Of a stretch of 64,000 nucleotides of DNA, positions 1-9,347 are shown piece after piece. The translations under genes and the position numbers were made by a program. Location of the stretch: the NCBI GenBank assembly GCA_018241225.1, contig JAFEEG010000004.1, positions 104,244-168,243 of the forward strand, given 5' to 3'. The notes under the pieces are model-generated. The model had not been told where the DNA came from and did not search any database. It saw only the letters and a program-made list of their open reading frames with translations. Origin of the DNA: Pseudomonadota bacterium. GTDB lineage: Bacteria; Pseudomonadota; Gammaproteobacteria; Burkholderiales; Burkholderiaceae_C. The stretch's first letter is position 1, and every line of letters starts with the position of its first letter.

Positions 1-1
1 C

Positions 2-289
2 CTGTTGCTGTGCGGGCTGAACTTCATCCACGATGCATGCACCGACGAATGCATCATCCGCATCGAGCCCGAGGGCGAGCATGGCTTGGTCTTGCACACC
101 GTCCCCAGCCTGGATGGCGGAGTTCACGACGGCATGCCTGAAAGCACCGTGGTGCACTGCGCGCCACGCCGCCTGGCCATCGACGCCGTGGCGTTGCAGA
201 ACCTGGCGGACGACCTGGGCTACGAGGTGCATGCCGACAGCGAAGCGTCGGTGCGCGTGTCGCTCATCGAGCGACAGGAAAAGGCCTGA
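2..289 (+). CDS. C-terminal part of an unrecognised protein
   Basis: An open frame runs in from the left edge and stops with TGA at 287-289. A TTG at 5 could be a start, but no ribosome site is visible because the upstream sequence is missing, so I treat the gene as cut by the window edge. The visible 95 residues are acidic, with several histidines and cysteines early on, no membrane segment and no motif I recognise. The next gene starts about 50 bp later on the same strand. No function is proposed. Confidence 0.45.
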   Translation: MLLCGLNFIHDACTDECIIRIEPEGEHGLVLHTVPSLDGGVHDGMPESTVVHCAPRRLAIDAVALQNLADDLGYEVHADSEASVRVSLIERQEKA

Positions 290-341
290 TCGACGGCGCA
301 AGGGGGGAGAATCGGGGCCTGCTTTTTGCATCAGGTCCTTT

Positions 342-1418
342 ATGACTTCCTTCTTCTTCTCCTCCATCTCCCGCCGCGCCGCGCTGGGCGCCGCAGTTCT
401 GGGCCTGGCTGGCGCACTGGCCGGCTGCGCCGCTCCCGGCACATCCGCCAATTCTTCTTCTTCTGCGCAGGCGACCAAGGCCGCCCCGGTCCAGGTCAAG
501 GTGTTCGTCGCCGCCATGTTCGAGATCGGCCAGAACACGGGCGATCGCGCCGGCGAGTTCCAGCATTGGTACGAGCGCTATTGGAAGGACGCCAAGCCCG
601 TTGCCGTGCCTGGCGCACTGAACCCGGTGTACTGCAACGCGGACGGCGTGTGCGGCTCGGTGCTGGGCATGGGCAAGGTGAATTCGTCCTCGTCGATGCA
701 GGCCATCCTGCTCAACCCGGCCTTCGACTTTTCCAAGGCCTACTACGTGATTTCCGGCGTGGCTGGCACGCCGCCTTCGCGCGGCACCATCGGCGAGGTG
801 AACTGGGCCACCTGGCTGGTCGACTACGACCTGGGGCACCGCTGGGCGCCCGAAGAAAACAAGGCGGGCGAGCCCACCTTCATGCCGCGCAAGGGGTACG
901 AGGAATACCGTCGCTTCAAGCTCAACCCCGACCTGGTGGGCTGGGCGATGAAGCTCAGTGCCGACACCCCGCTCAAGGATTCGGAGTCGGCCCGCAAGTA
1001 CCGCCAGCGCTACCCGCAGGCGGCGGCGCGCCGCGCGCCTTTTGTCGGCACCGGCACGCACATGACGGGCGACACCTTCTTCCATGGCCCGGGCATGTCG
1101 AACCAGGCGCAGTACATCGCCAAGCTCTACGGCGCCGACGACTACGTCATCACCGAAATGGAAGCGGCTGCCATTACCCTGGTCATCAAGCGCACGCACG
1201 GCACCGACCGTGTGATGAGCCTGCGTGGCGCGGTCAACTTCGACCAGGGCAATCCGCGCGAGACTACGCTGCAGCACCTGGACCCGGCGCCTGGCGAGAC
1301 GGCTGGTGGGTTTGCCGAGACTGTCGAGAACATCGAGCTGGTGGGGTCGCGTGTTGTGGACCACATCACCGCGAACTGGGCACAGTGGCAGGCGGGCGTG
1401 CCGCCTCTTTCCAAGTAG
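342..1418 (+). CDS. Purine nucleoside permease (NUP family) lipoprotein
   Basis: The 358-residue product starts at the ATG at 342. Its N-terminus has a twin-arginine-like SRRAALG stretch, a hydrophobic core and a lipobox (LAGC), so it is probably an exported lipoprotein. The mature part matches the purine nucleoside permease (NUP) family: VFVAAMFEIGQNTGDRAGEF near the start, then GVAGTPPSRGTIGEVNW and later GTGTHMTGDTFFHG and TEMEAA. These motifs resemble nucleoside phosphorylase folds. NUP was described as a nucleoside uptake component in fungi; the role in bacteria is unclear and could be binding or phosphorolysis of nucleosides. The family call is secure, the function is not. Confidence 0.8.
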   Translation: MTSFFFSSISRRAALGAAVLGLAGALAGCAAPGTSANSSSSAQATKAAPVQVKVFVAAMFEIGQNTGDRAGEFQHWYERYWKDAKPVAVPGALNPVYCNADGVCGSVLGMGKVNSSSSMQAILLNPAFDFSKAYYVISGVAGTPPSRGTIGEVNWATWLVDYDLGHRWAPEENKAGEPTFMPRKGYEEYRRFKLNPDLVGWAMKLSADTPLKDSESARKYRQRYPQAAARRAPFVGTGTHMTGDTFFHGPGMSNQAQYIAKLYGADDYVITEMEAAAITLVIKRTHGTDRVMSLRGAVNFDQGNPRETTLQHLDPAPGETAGGFAETVENIELVGSRVVDHITANWAQWQAGVPPLSK

Positions 1419-1481
1419 TTTTCTCCTTATGGTCCGCCCGGTCTGCGCTGCGCGCCGACGCAGCGCCCCCGCAGAACAAGG

Positions 1482-2702
1482 CTAGAACAACGACCCCGTC
1501 GTATCCGTCAACCGCGCACGCCGCTCGGGCGCCGGTGACGTTGCCTCGGGGCTGTCCGCCTTGGCCAACGTACCCACACGCACGCCCAGCAGCCGCAAGG
1601 GCCGCTCCAGCGACACGCGCCGCAGACAATGCCCGGCCGTCTGACGGATCACCTTCCCGTCCGCCGTGAACGTGGCCACCGTCTGGTCCCGCGTGGCGAT
1701 CTTGAAGTCGTCGTAACGCAGCTTGATGCCGATGGTCTTGCCCACATAGCCCTTGCGTTGCAGGTCTTCGGCAACCTTCTCGCACAGGTGCGTGAAGATC
1801 GCGCCCAGTTCCGCGCGGTCGCGCACCGCATGCAGGTCGCGCTCGAAGGTGGTCTCGCGGCTCATCGACACCGGCTCGCTCTCGGTCACCACCGGGCGGC
1901 TGTCGCGTCCCCAGGCCACTTCGTGCATCCAGGCGCCGGTGGATTTTCCGAAGTTGGCAATGAGCCAGTCGCGCTCGCAACCCGCCAGCTGCCCAATGGT
2001 CTCGATGCCAAGGCGCTTGAGCTTCTCGTCGGCCTTGGGGCCGATGCCGTTGACCTTGCGGCAGGGCAGGGGCCAGATGCGCGCCTGCAGGTCGGCTTCA
2101 TGCACCACCGAGATGCCGTTGGGCTTGTGGAACTCGCTGGCCATCTTGGCGATGAGCTTGTTGGGCGCCACGCCGATGGAGCAGGTCAGGCCGGTGGCCT
2201 CGAAGATGGATTTCTGGATGAGCCGCGCCAGCACCCGCCCGCCTTCGCGCTGGCCACCGGGCACGTCGGTGAAGTCGATGTACACCTCGTCCACCCCGCG
2301 GTCTTCCATGAGCGGCGCGATGTCGCGGATGATGCCCTTGAACTGGCGCGAGAAGCGCCGCACCTCGTCGAAATCCACCGGCAGCACGATGGCCTGCGGG
2401 CACAGCTTGGCCGCCTTCATCATGCCCATGGCCGAGCCTACGCCGAACACCCGCGCCGGGTAGGTGGCGGTGGTGATCACGCCGCGCCCCACGTAGTCCT
2501 TGAGGAGCGGAAAGGCATGCACCGGAATGTCGGCCAGCGTGCCGCCTTCGGGCATGTGGCGCATGATGGCATCGTCTACTTTTCGCCGGCCGCCGCCGAT
2601 CACCACCGGCAGGCCCTTGAGCTGGGGATAGCGCAGCAACTCCACGGACGCGAAGAAGGCGTCCATGTCAAGGTGGGCGATGCGGCGGATGGTGTCGGTC
2701 AC
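1482..2702 (-). CDS. dinB: DNA polymerase IV (Y family)
   Basis: This is a Y-family translesion polymerase of 406 residues from a GTG start at 2702; the GGGG run just upstream supports that start, although the frame stays open to 2753. Palm residues are visible: LDMDAFFASVE (Asp12) and the VDEVYID motif (Asp138, Glu139), which bind the catalytic metals. A helix-hairpin-helix segment (VNGIGPKADEKL) and a little-finger domain (SMSRETTFERDL) follow. The C-terminus ends in SLF, which may be a weak beta-clamp contact. About 25 extra residues sit between LPVVIGGGRR and the YPARVFGVGS motif compared with E. coli Pol IV. No LexA box was identified upstream. Confidence 0.93.
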   Translation of the reverse strand: MTDTIRRIAHLDMDAFFASVELLRYPQLKGLPVVIGGGRRKVDDAIMRHMPEGGTLADIPVHAFPLLKDYVGRGVITTATYPARVFGVGSAMGMMKAAKLCPQAIVLPVDFDEVRRFSRQFKGIIRDIAPLMEDRGVDEVYIDFTDVPGGQREGGRVLARLIQKSIFEATGLTCSIGVAPNKLIAKMASEFHKPNGISVVHEADLQARIWPLPCRKVNGIGPKADEKLKRLGIETIGQLAGCERDWLIANFGKSTGAWMHEVAWGRDSRPVVTESEPVSMSRETTFERDLHAVRDRAELGAIFTHLCEKVAEDLQRKGYVGKTIGIKLRYDDFKIATRDQTVATFTADGKVIRQTAGHCLRRVSLERPLRLLGVRVGTLAKADSPEATSPAPERRARLTDTTGSLF

Positions 2703-2815
2703 GGAACCCCCGATTCTCGCGCGTGCCGCTGCCAGGCACCTGCCATACGCCATATCTCCCGCACGGCGCTACCCACTGGTGCGCGGCGCGCTTCGATGCC
2801 ATCATTGCCGCCATC

Positions 2816-3376
2816 ATGCAGACCATCGCCACCATCTTCTGGCGCCGGCTCGACGCTCCGGGACATGACGCCTGCCGTCTGGAACGGCACGGTGAGTCCT
2901 GGCAGCTGGACGGGGCGGCTGTTTTCCAACACACCGACGGCCGTCCCGCGCGGCTGGACTACCGGGTTTATTGCGACAAGGCCTGGCACACCAAATGGGG
3001 CCGCGTGCGCGGCTGGGTCGGCTCGGCGGCCATCGATTTCTCCATTGCCCGCAATGCGCGCGGCGACTGGACGCTCAACGAGGAGGTCGTGCCCGAGATG
3101 GCGCACTGCATCGACCTCGACCTGGGCTTTACGCCGGCCACCAACCTGGTGCAACTGCGCCGCCTGAACCTGCAAAAAGGCGAGTCGGCCGACGTGCCGG
3201 TGGCCTGGATCGACCTCGATGGCGATTCGCTGGCCGCGGTGGCGCAGCGCTACAAGCGGCACGGCGACGGCGAATATGCCTACGAGTCGCCGCGCTTCGA
3301 ATACAAGGACACGCTGAAGGTGGGTGCCGAGGGTTTCGTCACCCGTTATCCGGGTCTCTGGGAGTCGGTCGGCTAG
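2816..3376 (+). CDS. Putative glycolipid-binding domain protein (DUF1089)
   Basis: This 186-residue soluble protein starts at the ATG at 2816, chosen because the homologous region begins with MQTIATIFWRRLD. The pattern of short aromatic beta strands (LDYRVYCDKAWHTKWGRVRGW, then LGFTPATNLVQLRRLNL, and a C-terminal YESPRFEYKDTLKV) matches the Pfam glycolipid-binding family (PA1994-like, formerly DUF1089). No signal peptide is present. The fold is a lipocalin-like barrel in the family; the ligand is not established. The gene ends one base before the convergent sulfatase gene. Confidence 0.7.
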   Translation: MQTIATIFWRRLDAPGHDACRLERHGESWQLDGAAVFQHTDGRPARLDYRVYCDKAWHTKWGRVRGWVGSAAIDFSIARNARGDWTLNEEVVPEMAHCIDLDLGFTPATNLVQLRRLNLQKGESADVPVAWIDLDGDSLAAVAQRYKRHGDGEYAYESPRFEYKDTLKVGAEGFVTRYPGLWESVG

Positions 3377-3377
3377 C

Positions 3378-4706
3378 TCAGCGCTGCGGCATGTCCTTGT
3401 AGGAATAGCCCAGGCTTACCGTCGCGTCTTCCGGAATGGGCGGCATGGTGTCGTTCCAGGCCTCCCACGCGGCGCGCATGGCATCGAGTCGCCCGGGTTC
3501 CTTCTTGGCCTGGTTGGCGCGTTCGCGCTCGTCCTGCGGGATGTTGAACAGGTAGTCGTTGCCGTCCACCCGCAGGTACTTCCATTCGCCATCGCGCATG
3601 GCGCGCTGGCCGCGGTGGTTCATGCGCCAGTGCAGCGGGCGCGCAAAGCTGTGGCTCGCATCGCGCAATACCGGCATGAGCGAGACGCCGTCGAGCGGGT
3701 GATTCGCATCGGCCGCAACGCCGGCTGCGTCGAGCATGGTGGCCGACCAGTCCATGGTCATGCACAGCTGCTCGCTGGTGCCGCCGGGGCGGATCATGTC
3801 AGGCCAGTGGGCGATCCACGGCACGCGGATGCCGCCTTCGGTGAGGTCCATCTTGCCGCCCACCAGCGGCCAGTTGTCGGAAAAGCGCTCGCCGCCGTTG
3901 TCGCTGGTGAACACCACCAGTGTGTTGTCGGCCATGCCTGCCTTTTCAAGCGCCTGCATGATCCAGCCGATGCCTTCGTCCATGTGGTGGATCATGCGGC
4001 GGTAGACGTGGATGTTGCCGCCGGCCAGGTCGAACAGGTTGTTCTTCACCAGGGGCGCCTTGCCGGCGTCTTCGCGCGTTTCCCAGGGCCAGTGCGGGGC
4101 GGTGTAGTGCAGGCTGAGGAAGAAGGGCGCATCGTCCTTGGCCATGCGCTCCACATACTCCACCGCACGGCGCGAGAGCAGGTCGGTGAGGTAGCCCTCG
4201 GCCTGGTGGTCTTCGTCGCCCTGCCACAGGTCATGCGTGCCGGTGGAATCGCAGTGGGTGAAGTAGTCGACCCCGCCGGACATGGGGCCGAAGAATTCTT
4301 CGTACCCTGAGCGCAGCGGCCCGAAGTGCGGCTGCGAGCCCAGGTGCCATTTGCCGATGAGGGCCGTGCGGTAGCCCGCGCCCTTGAGCAGCGAGGGCAG
4401 CGTGGGGTGCTCGGGCGGCAGGCCCAGCGTCTTGCTGCCGCGGCTCTTGCTGTTGATGGGCTCTTCGGCCGCGCCGCGCAGGCGATATTGATAGCGGCCG
4501 GTGATCATGCCGAAGCGCGTGGGCGAGCACACCGGCGAGTTCGAGTAGCCCTGAGTGAATCGCACGCCCTTGGCTGCCAGGCCGTCGAGCACCGGGGACA
4601 CGCGCCCGAAGGCTTCGTCGCGGCCGCCATAGCAGCCCAGGTCGGCAAAGCCGAGGTCGTCGGCGACGATGAAGATGAAGTTGGGGCGCTTGGTGTTGTT
4701 CATCAT
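3378..4706 (-). CDS. Type I sulfatase, cytosolic
   Basis: The 442-residue protein is an arylsulfatase-type hydrolase of sulfate esters. Asp16-Asp17 in FIVADDLG and a later FTSDNGGE are metal-binding segments. Cys60 in CSPTR fits the CxPxR signature in which cysteine is converted to formylglycine. There is no signal peptide, so it should act in the cytoplasm on an imported sulfate ester. It starts 18 bp after the stop of a Bug binding protein and is surely its operon partner, with a divergent LysR gene likely controlling both. A maturase gene is not in the window. The substrate is unknown. Confidence 0.9.
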   Translation of the reverse strand: MMNNTKRPNFIFIVADDLGFADLGCYGGRDEAFGRVSPVLDGLAAKGVRFTQGYSNSPVCSPTRFGMITGRYQYRLRGAAEEPINSKSRGSKTLGLPPEHPTLPSLLKGAGYRTALIGKWHLGSQPHFGPLRSGYEEFFGPMSGGVDYFTHCDSTGTHDLWQGDEDHQAEGYLTDLLSRRAVEYVERMAKDDAPFFLSLHYTAPHWPWETREDAGKAPLVKNNLFDLAGGNIHVYRRMIHHMDEGIGWIMQALEKAGMADNTLVVFTSDNGGERFSDNWPLVGGKMDLTEGGIRVPWIAHWPDMIRPGGTSEQLCMTMDWSATMLDAAGVAADANHPLDGVSLMPVLRDASHSFARPLHWRMNHRGQRAMRDGEWKYLRVDGNDYLFNIPQDERERANQAKKEPGRLDAMRAAWEAWNDTMPPIPEDATVSLGYSYKDMPQR

Positions 4707-4724
4707 GGTCGGTCGGTCCTTGCG

Positions 4725-5726
4725 TCAGTCCACCTTCATGCCGGTGGCCTTCACGATGGCTCCGTAGCGTACCTTGCTGGCCTCGAGCCGGTCGGCCGCG
4801 GCCTTGCCGGTTTCGCCCAGCGCCACCATGTCCAGGCTGGCCAGGCGCGACTTGAGCTCGGGCGTGGCCAGCGCGGCGCTCAGGGCCTTTTGCAGCTTGT
4901 CCACGATCGGCTGCGGCGTGGCGGCCGGCACCATGGCCATGTAGAGCACTTCGAACTCCATGCCCTTGAGGCCAAGCTCGCCCACCGTGGGTACATCGGG
5001 CAGCAGCGGCGAGCGCTGGCGGCCCGTGACGGCCAGCGGGCGCACCTTGCCGGCCTGGATGTGCGGCAGCAGCCCCGGCGTGGCCAGGATGCCGGCCTGC
5101 ACCTCGCCCGAGAGCAGGGCGGTGACGGCAGGCGCGTTGCCCTTGTATGGCACGTGCATGATCTTCGCGCCGGTGGCGTCGGCAAAGATCTCGGCCGCGA
5201 TGTGGCCCGGGCTGCCGTTGCCGGCCGAGCTGAAGCTGGCCGCTTCCTTCTTCGAGTCGGCAATGAAGGCCGGCAGCGTCTTGGCGGGCACCGAGGGGTT
5301 CACGCCGAAGGCCAGGCCCGAGGAACTGAAGATCATCAGCGGCTTCAGGTCCTTGGCGGCAAAGGGCATCGTCTTGTAGACGTGCGGATTGATGGTGAAG
5401 GTGGTGTCGATGGTCAGCAGCACCGTGTAGCCATCGGCCGGGCTCTTGGCCGTCAGGTCGGCGCCGATGTTGCCGCCCGCGCCTGGGCGGTTGTCCAGCA
5501 CGAAAGGCTGCTTGAACTCCGCCTGCAGCGGAATCGCCAGCGCGCGGCCCAGGATGTCGAGCGGGCCGCCTGCCGGGAAGTTGGTGACCAGGCGCACCGG
5601 CTTGTCTGGGTAGCTGTCCTGCGCCTGGGCGGCGAGCGGCAGCAGGGCCGCGAGCGGCGCGCAAAGGAGCAGGCTGGCAAAGCGGCGGCGGCGACGCGTG
5701 CCGCCATGGATGGCAGGGGAAGTCAT
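4725..5726 (-). CDS. Bug-family solute-binding protein (TTT type)
   Basis: The 333-residue protein has an arginine-rich N-terminus, a hydrophobic core and an AQAQD cleavage region, so it is periplasmic. The mature part shows the Bug/TctC fingerprint: YPDKPVRLVTNFPAGGPLDI, then NRPGAGGNIGAD and MHVPYKGNAPAV. These proteins capture carboxylates for tripartite tricarboxylate transporters, but no TctA/TctB genes are nearby. The start at 5726 is the ATG just before the signal peptide; upstream frame has no export signal. It is co-transcribed with the sulfatase, suggesting the ligand is a sulfated or related organic acid (inference). Confidence 0.9.
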   Translation of the reverse strand: MTSPAIHGGTRRRRRFASLLLCAPLAALLPLAAQAQDSYPDKPVRLVTNFPAGGPLDILGRALAIPLQAEFKQPFVLDNRPGAGGNIGADLTAKSPADGYTVLLTIDTTFTINPHVYKTMPFAAKDLKPLMIFSSSGLAFGVNPSVPAKTLPAFIADSKKEAASFSSAGNGSPGHIAAEIFADATGAKIMHVPYKGNAPAVTALLSGEVQAGILATPGLLPHIQAGKVRPLAVTGRQRSPLLPDVPTVGELGLKGMEFEVLYMAMVPAATPQPIVDKLQKALSAALATPELKSRLASLDMVALGETGKAAADRLEASKVRYGAIVKATGMKVD

Positions 5727-5870
5727 GGGCAAACGCTTGTCTCGGGTGTTATGGGAATGCGGGCCACTGTAGGAGCGGCCGAGGCGCCTCACAACTGAAA
5801 GCTCTTCTGCCTGCCATTCCTGATGGTTATATTTGGGCGGCACTTTCCCTAATGCGCCCAAGCTCCAGCC

Positions 5871-6797
5871 ATGAACTTTGATCGACTCCAGTTGCGCCAT
5901 CTGCGCTGCCTTGCGGCGGTCGGGCAGGAACGCAATCTGGTGCGCGCAGCCAGTGCGCTTGCGCTCACGCAGCCGGCGGTGTCCAAGACCATGGCCGAGC
6001 TGGAAGACATCGTGGGGCGGCAGTTGCTGGTGCGCCGCCGGCGTGGGGTGGACCTGACCGCCGCTGGCGAAGTGCTGCTGCGCCATGCGGTGGCCACCCT
6101 GCGCAGCCTGCGCGAGGGGGTGTCGCTGGCGCTGGACGAGGCCGAGGGGCAGCAGCTTCGCGTGGCGGTGGGCGCCTTGCCCAACATGGCCGCCGGCGTG
6201 CTGCCCGAAGCCATCGCGCTGCTGGTCGGCGAGCATCCGCAACTGAGGGTGCGGGTGGTCAGCGGCACCAACGCGCAGCTCATGGCGCAACTGCGCCAGG
6301 GCGAAATCGACCTGGTGGTGGGCCGGCTGGCCCAGCCGGCGGCGCTGGTGGACCTGAGCTTCCAGCAGCTCTACAGCGAGCCATTGCTCCTGGTGGCGCG
6401 GCCCGCGCATCCGCTGGCCGGCAAGCCGCAGCCGCCGGTGGCCGCGCTGGCCGCCTATCCATTGGTGGTGCCGCTGCAGGGCACGCTGGTACGCGACACG
6501 GCAGACGCCTTTCTCTATGCGCGGGGCAACGCGCTGCCGGGCGCGGTGGTCGAGGCCACCGACAACAGCTTCATCCTGAGCCTGCTGGCCCGCACCGACG
6601 CCATCTGGTTCGCACCCAAGGGCGCGGCAGATGGCGCCCTGGCCCAGGGCAGCCTGGTGCGCATCGACGTGGACACACGGGCGACGGACGGCCCAGTGGG
6701 CATCACCTGGCGACGGGTCGGCGAGCCGGGCGATGGCGCGCGGCGGCTGGCAGAGGCGATCGAGCGGGTGGTGCGCAGGCGCGCCCGAGCTGCGTAG
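5871..6797 (+). CDS. LysR-family transcriptional regulator
   Basis: The product has 308 residues: an N-terminal winged helix (LQLRHLRCLAAVGQERNLVRAA, then LTQPAVSKTMAELED) and a periplasmic-binding-like effector domain from about residue 95. It is divergent from the Bug receptor/sulfatase operon, with 144 bp between the two starts, the standard arrangement for a LysR protein that controls its neighbour. Sequence features recall the GbpR/PcaQ branch, whose members respond to sugars or aromatic acids. The effector cannot be predicted. Confidence 0.92.
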   Translation: MNFDRLQLRHLRCLAAVGQERNLVRAASALALTQPAVSKTMAELEDIVGRQLLVRRRRGVDLTAAGEVLLRHAVATLRSLREGVSLALDEAEGQQLRVAVGALPNMAAGVLPEAIALLVGEHPQLRVRVVSGTNAQLMAQLRQGEIDLVVGRLAQPAALVDLSFQQLYSEPLLLVARPAHPLAGKPQPPVAALAAYPLVVPLQGTLVRDTADAFLYARGNALPGAVVEATDNSFILSLLARTDAIWFAPKGAADGALAQGSLVRIDVDTRATDGPVGITWRRVGEPGDGARRLAEAIERVVRRRARAA

Positions 6798-6952
6798 AGA
6801 CACCCCGATGTAGAGAGTCAAAGTTCTCGCGCGTTGGCCAATATTCCTGACGCGTGACGGGGCGTGGATTCCCTAGGCCGGGCTATGTCATGCTGAATGG
6901 CCGGCCGCACCCGGCCACAAGCAGTCATCACAGCAGCATGCCGTGCCAGGTT

Positions 6953-8254
6953 TCAGTGCACCCAATCCGGGATGGGGTACGGTTGATCGTCGGGCGTTTC
7001 GAGCTGAAGCGCCCTGTGCTGCCGATCCCAGCCGGCCGAGAAGCTACGGGGATCCCGCGCCGCAAGGTAGGGCACGAGATCGAAGTGGTTGATATTGTGC
7101 GTGCAGGGCTGCAGGCCGAGGTCGGCGGTGCCGCAGATGTGCGACATGATTGAACGGCACAGCAGCGCGTAATTGAACGACGTGGAGCCGATCCCTTCGA
7201 GGCCCGTGCCGAGGAAGTACAGCTGCGGCGCATCGAGGCTGCGCACGGCACCGCCTGTCCGGCTGCGCAGCTCTTGCGCATTGCGCACGGCTTGCAGCGC
7301 GGGCACCTCAATCCATGACAGGTTCGTCGCATATCCCGTCCCCCACAACAGGAGATCGGGCTTGACGGTGGCGCCATCGGCAAAGGTGACCGTGCGGGCT
7401 TCTATCCGCTCTGGTGGCGCGGCGATGCGCCGGATGCCTGTGAAGTGTTCGAGCATGCGGTGTCGGCCGGGAATCAGCTGATGGTGCAGCACGTCAAACG
7501 ACTGCCCGGGAAGCACGTCCTGGATACCGAACTTTGCGTAGCGTCCCCGCAGTTCGGCCTCGATGGCGGCGCTTTGCTGTGGGTGCGTGAGCCCGGACGC
7601 CTGCAGCCGCGAGAAATCGCGCACGCTGCCGGCGATCGCCTTCGGCTTGCGTGTAGGAGTGAACCAGCGAGCGCCGCGATGCGACCACGAGATCGCGGCG
7701 GCGCCGTGCAGCACGGCCAAGTCCAGCAGATCCAGCGCGGACGCGCCGGCACCGACAACCAGCACCGATCGATCTTTGAGCTGGGCCGGGTCGCGCAATG
7801 CGCAGGCGTGCAACTCCGTAACTTCGCTGCTCACGCGACGCACGGCCGGAACGACCGGCTCGTTGTGCACGCCGGTCGCCGCTATTAGGTGCCTTGCGAA
7901 CGCTGTGCGGCCGGGAAGCGCAAGGGCCCAGCCGCCGCTCACCGGCCTGGCATGAACGGGTGTGTCCAGTTCGATTTGCGGCGCGAGCTTGAAGCGATCC
8001 ACCCACGCCTGGATGTTCGCGCAGATGTCCGGCTGGAACGTGCCCGCGATCGGCACGTCACCAGCCGTCCAATCTGCGGCGGCGATCTGGATGTCCTGCC
8101 AAGCGGGAAGTGTCGACCACAGCCCGCCGCACGCGGCGGCCCGGTCGAACGCCCTCGCGCGCAGGCCGGCTTGCCGCGCGTAGTGCAGCGCGATGATTCC
8201 TCCGATCCCGGCGCCGACGATCGCAACGTCGAGCACCTCAGTTGGGTCGTCCAT
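6953..8254 (-). CDS. Flavin-containing monooxygenase-like oxidoreductase
   Basis: The 433-residue product starts at the ATG at 8254, preceded by a GGAG/AGGT ribosome site; the frame is open further upstream but lacks homology there. An FAD Rossmann motif (VAIVGAGIGG) lies near residue 10, a second dinucleotide motif (VLVVGAGASALD) near the middle, and an FMO-like LLLWGTGYATN near residue 310. The classical Baeyer-Villiger fingerprint is not evident. It likely hydroxylates a small organic molecule using NADPH and oxygen. It lies on the same strand and downstream of the IclR gene, 156 bp away, so it may or may not belong to the catabolic cluster. Confidence 0.8.
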   Translation of the reverse strand: MDDPTEVLDVAIVGAGIGGIIALHYARQAGLRARAFDRAAACGGLWSTLPAWQDIQIAAADWTAGDVPIAGTFQPDICANIQAWVDRFKLAPQIELDTPVHARPVSGGWALALPGRTAFARHLIAATGVHNEPVVPAVRRVSSEVTELHACALRDPAQLKDRSVLVVGAGASALDLLDLAVLHGAAAISWSHRGARWFTPTRKPKAIAGSVRDFSRLQASGLTHPQQSAAIEAELRGRYAKFGIQDVLPGQSFDVLHHQLIPGRHRMLEHFTGIRRIAAPPERIEARTVTFADGATVKPDLLLWGTGYATNLSWIEVPALQAVRNAQELRSRTGGAVRSLDAPQLYFLGTGLEGIGSTSFNYALLCRSIMSHICGTADLGLQPCTHNINHFDLVPYLAARDPRSFSAGWDRQHRALQLETPDDQPYPIPDWVH

Positions 8255-8410
8255 GCCGCACCTCGCTCCGTCATTGTTCGGAATGATTTGCCGAACGCGT
8301 GTGCGGAGAGATCGGGCAAACCCTGGGCTGCGCAACGGCCGCTGTCGGGCCATGAGCGGACGTCCGGTAACCGCTGCAGCAACCGCCCGATAGCAGACCG
8401 TCGAGGCGCC

Positions 8411-9211
8411 TCAGTCAACTGCGGGTTCGCTCGCGGTGCCGAAGTCTTCAACAGAGAGGCGCTCAAGGCTGCGCGAATACTGAGTCGCCACTCCCCCAAG
8501 GGCCACGGTCGCGTCGCGAGCGGCCTCCAGTAGCTGACGACACGCGGCATGCATTGCTTCAGGCGGGGTGAGACGCTGTCGAGGGCCGGAAATTGCCAAG
8601 GCCCCATGGAGTTCCCCCGTGACGCCGAAAACAGGAGCCGCAGCCGATGCGGTCTCGGGGTCTCGCTCCCCATACGAGACCGCCCACAGCTGCTCGCGAA
8701 TCGCCTGGTACTCGGCCGCGACAGGCGGTGAGAAGGCGAGCAGAACTTTTCCGGACGCCCCTTGGGCGACGGCGTACTCCTGACCAATCTGTACCGACGC
8801 TCGCACGGCCCGCGATGGCTCGACGCGGAACAGCGCAATGCGCTTGTCCTCGTGCCTCACGTAGAAGGAAGCCGTTTCGCTGGTGACCGCGCTGAGTTGC
8901 TTCAGGATTGGTTCGATGACATGTCCCACCTGGAATGAGCGCTGATAAATCGAAGCCAAGCGAAGCGGTTGCGGGCCTATGGCGTATTGCCCGTCAGGCA
9001 GCTTCCGGATGAAGCCACCGTGTTCGAGCGCCGCGAGCAGGCGTAGCACCGTGCTCTTGTAGAGGCCCGTGCGCTTGGACAGTTCGGTCAGCGTAAGCGC
9101 CGCGTCCGTGGCCCCGAAAGCGGCGAGCAGCGAGAAGGCCCTGTCCAAGACTGCAACGCCGCTGGATTCGGCGCTCTCGGCAGGTTGGGAGGCAGGGGTC
9201 GGTTCTGACAT
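8411..9211 (-). CDS. IclR-family transcriptional regulator
   Basis: The protein has 266 residues from the ATG at 9211. The N-terminal winged helix reads LTLTELSKRTGLYKSTVLRLL, followed by the IclR effector domain with PLRLASIYQRSF, then YAVAQGASGKVLLAF. It is divergent from the amidohydrolase operon and two IclR-type dyads lie in the 198-bp region between them, so it very probably regulates that operon. The ligand is unknown but is probably an intermediate of the pathway. Confidence 0.93.
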   Translation of the reverse strand: MSEPTPASQPAESAESSGVAVLDRAFSLLAAFGATDAALTLTELSKRTGLYKSTVLRLLAALEHGGFIRKLPDGQYAIGPQPLRLASIYQRSFQVGHVIEPILKQLSAVTSETASFYVRHEDKRIALFRVEPSRAVRASVQIGQEYAVAQGASGKVLLAFSPPVAAEYQAIREQLWAVSYGERDPETASAAAPVFGVTGELHGALAISGPRQRLTPPEAMHAACRQLLEAARDATVALGGVATQYSRSLERLSVEDFGTASEPAVD

Positions 9212-9347
9212 AGGAATCACCAAGCAATCGGAAAAAAAGCTTCGTCGGGAGCTGCGAGGACGAGTGTGACACGCCCGAACCAACGCTTTGCGATGTCACA
9301 AAGCTGAGGGTTTGCCCGCATTTATAGGCTTCGCCTTCGCTCCTATA

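Noticed and set aside
5727-5870. A possible LysR box (GGTTAT and CATTCC, 4 bp apart) between the Bug receptor and LysR genes
   Set aside because: Only one half resembles the PcaQ-like ATAACC-N4-GGTTAA pattern; the other half matches too poorly to list as a site.
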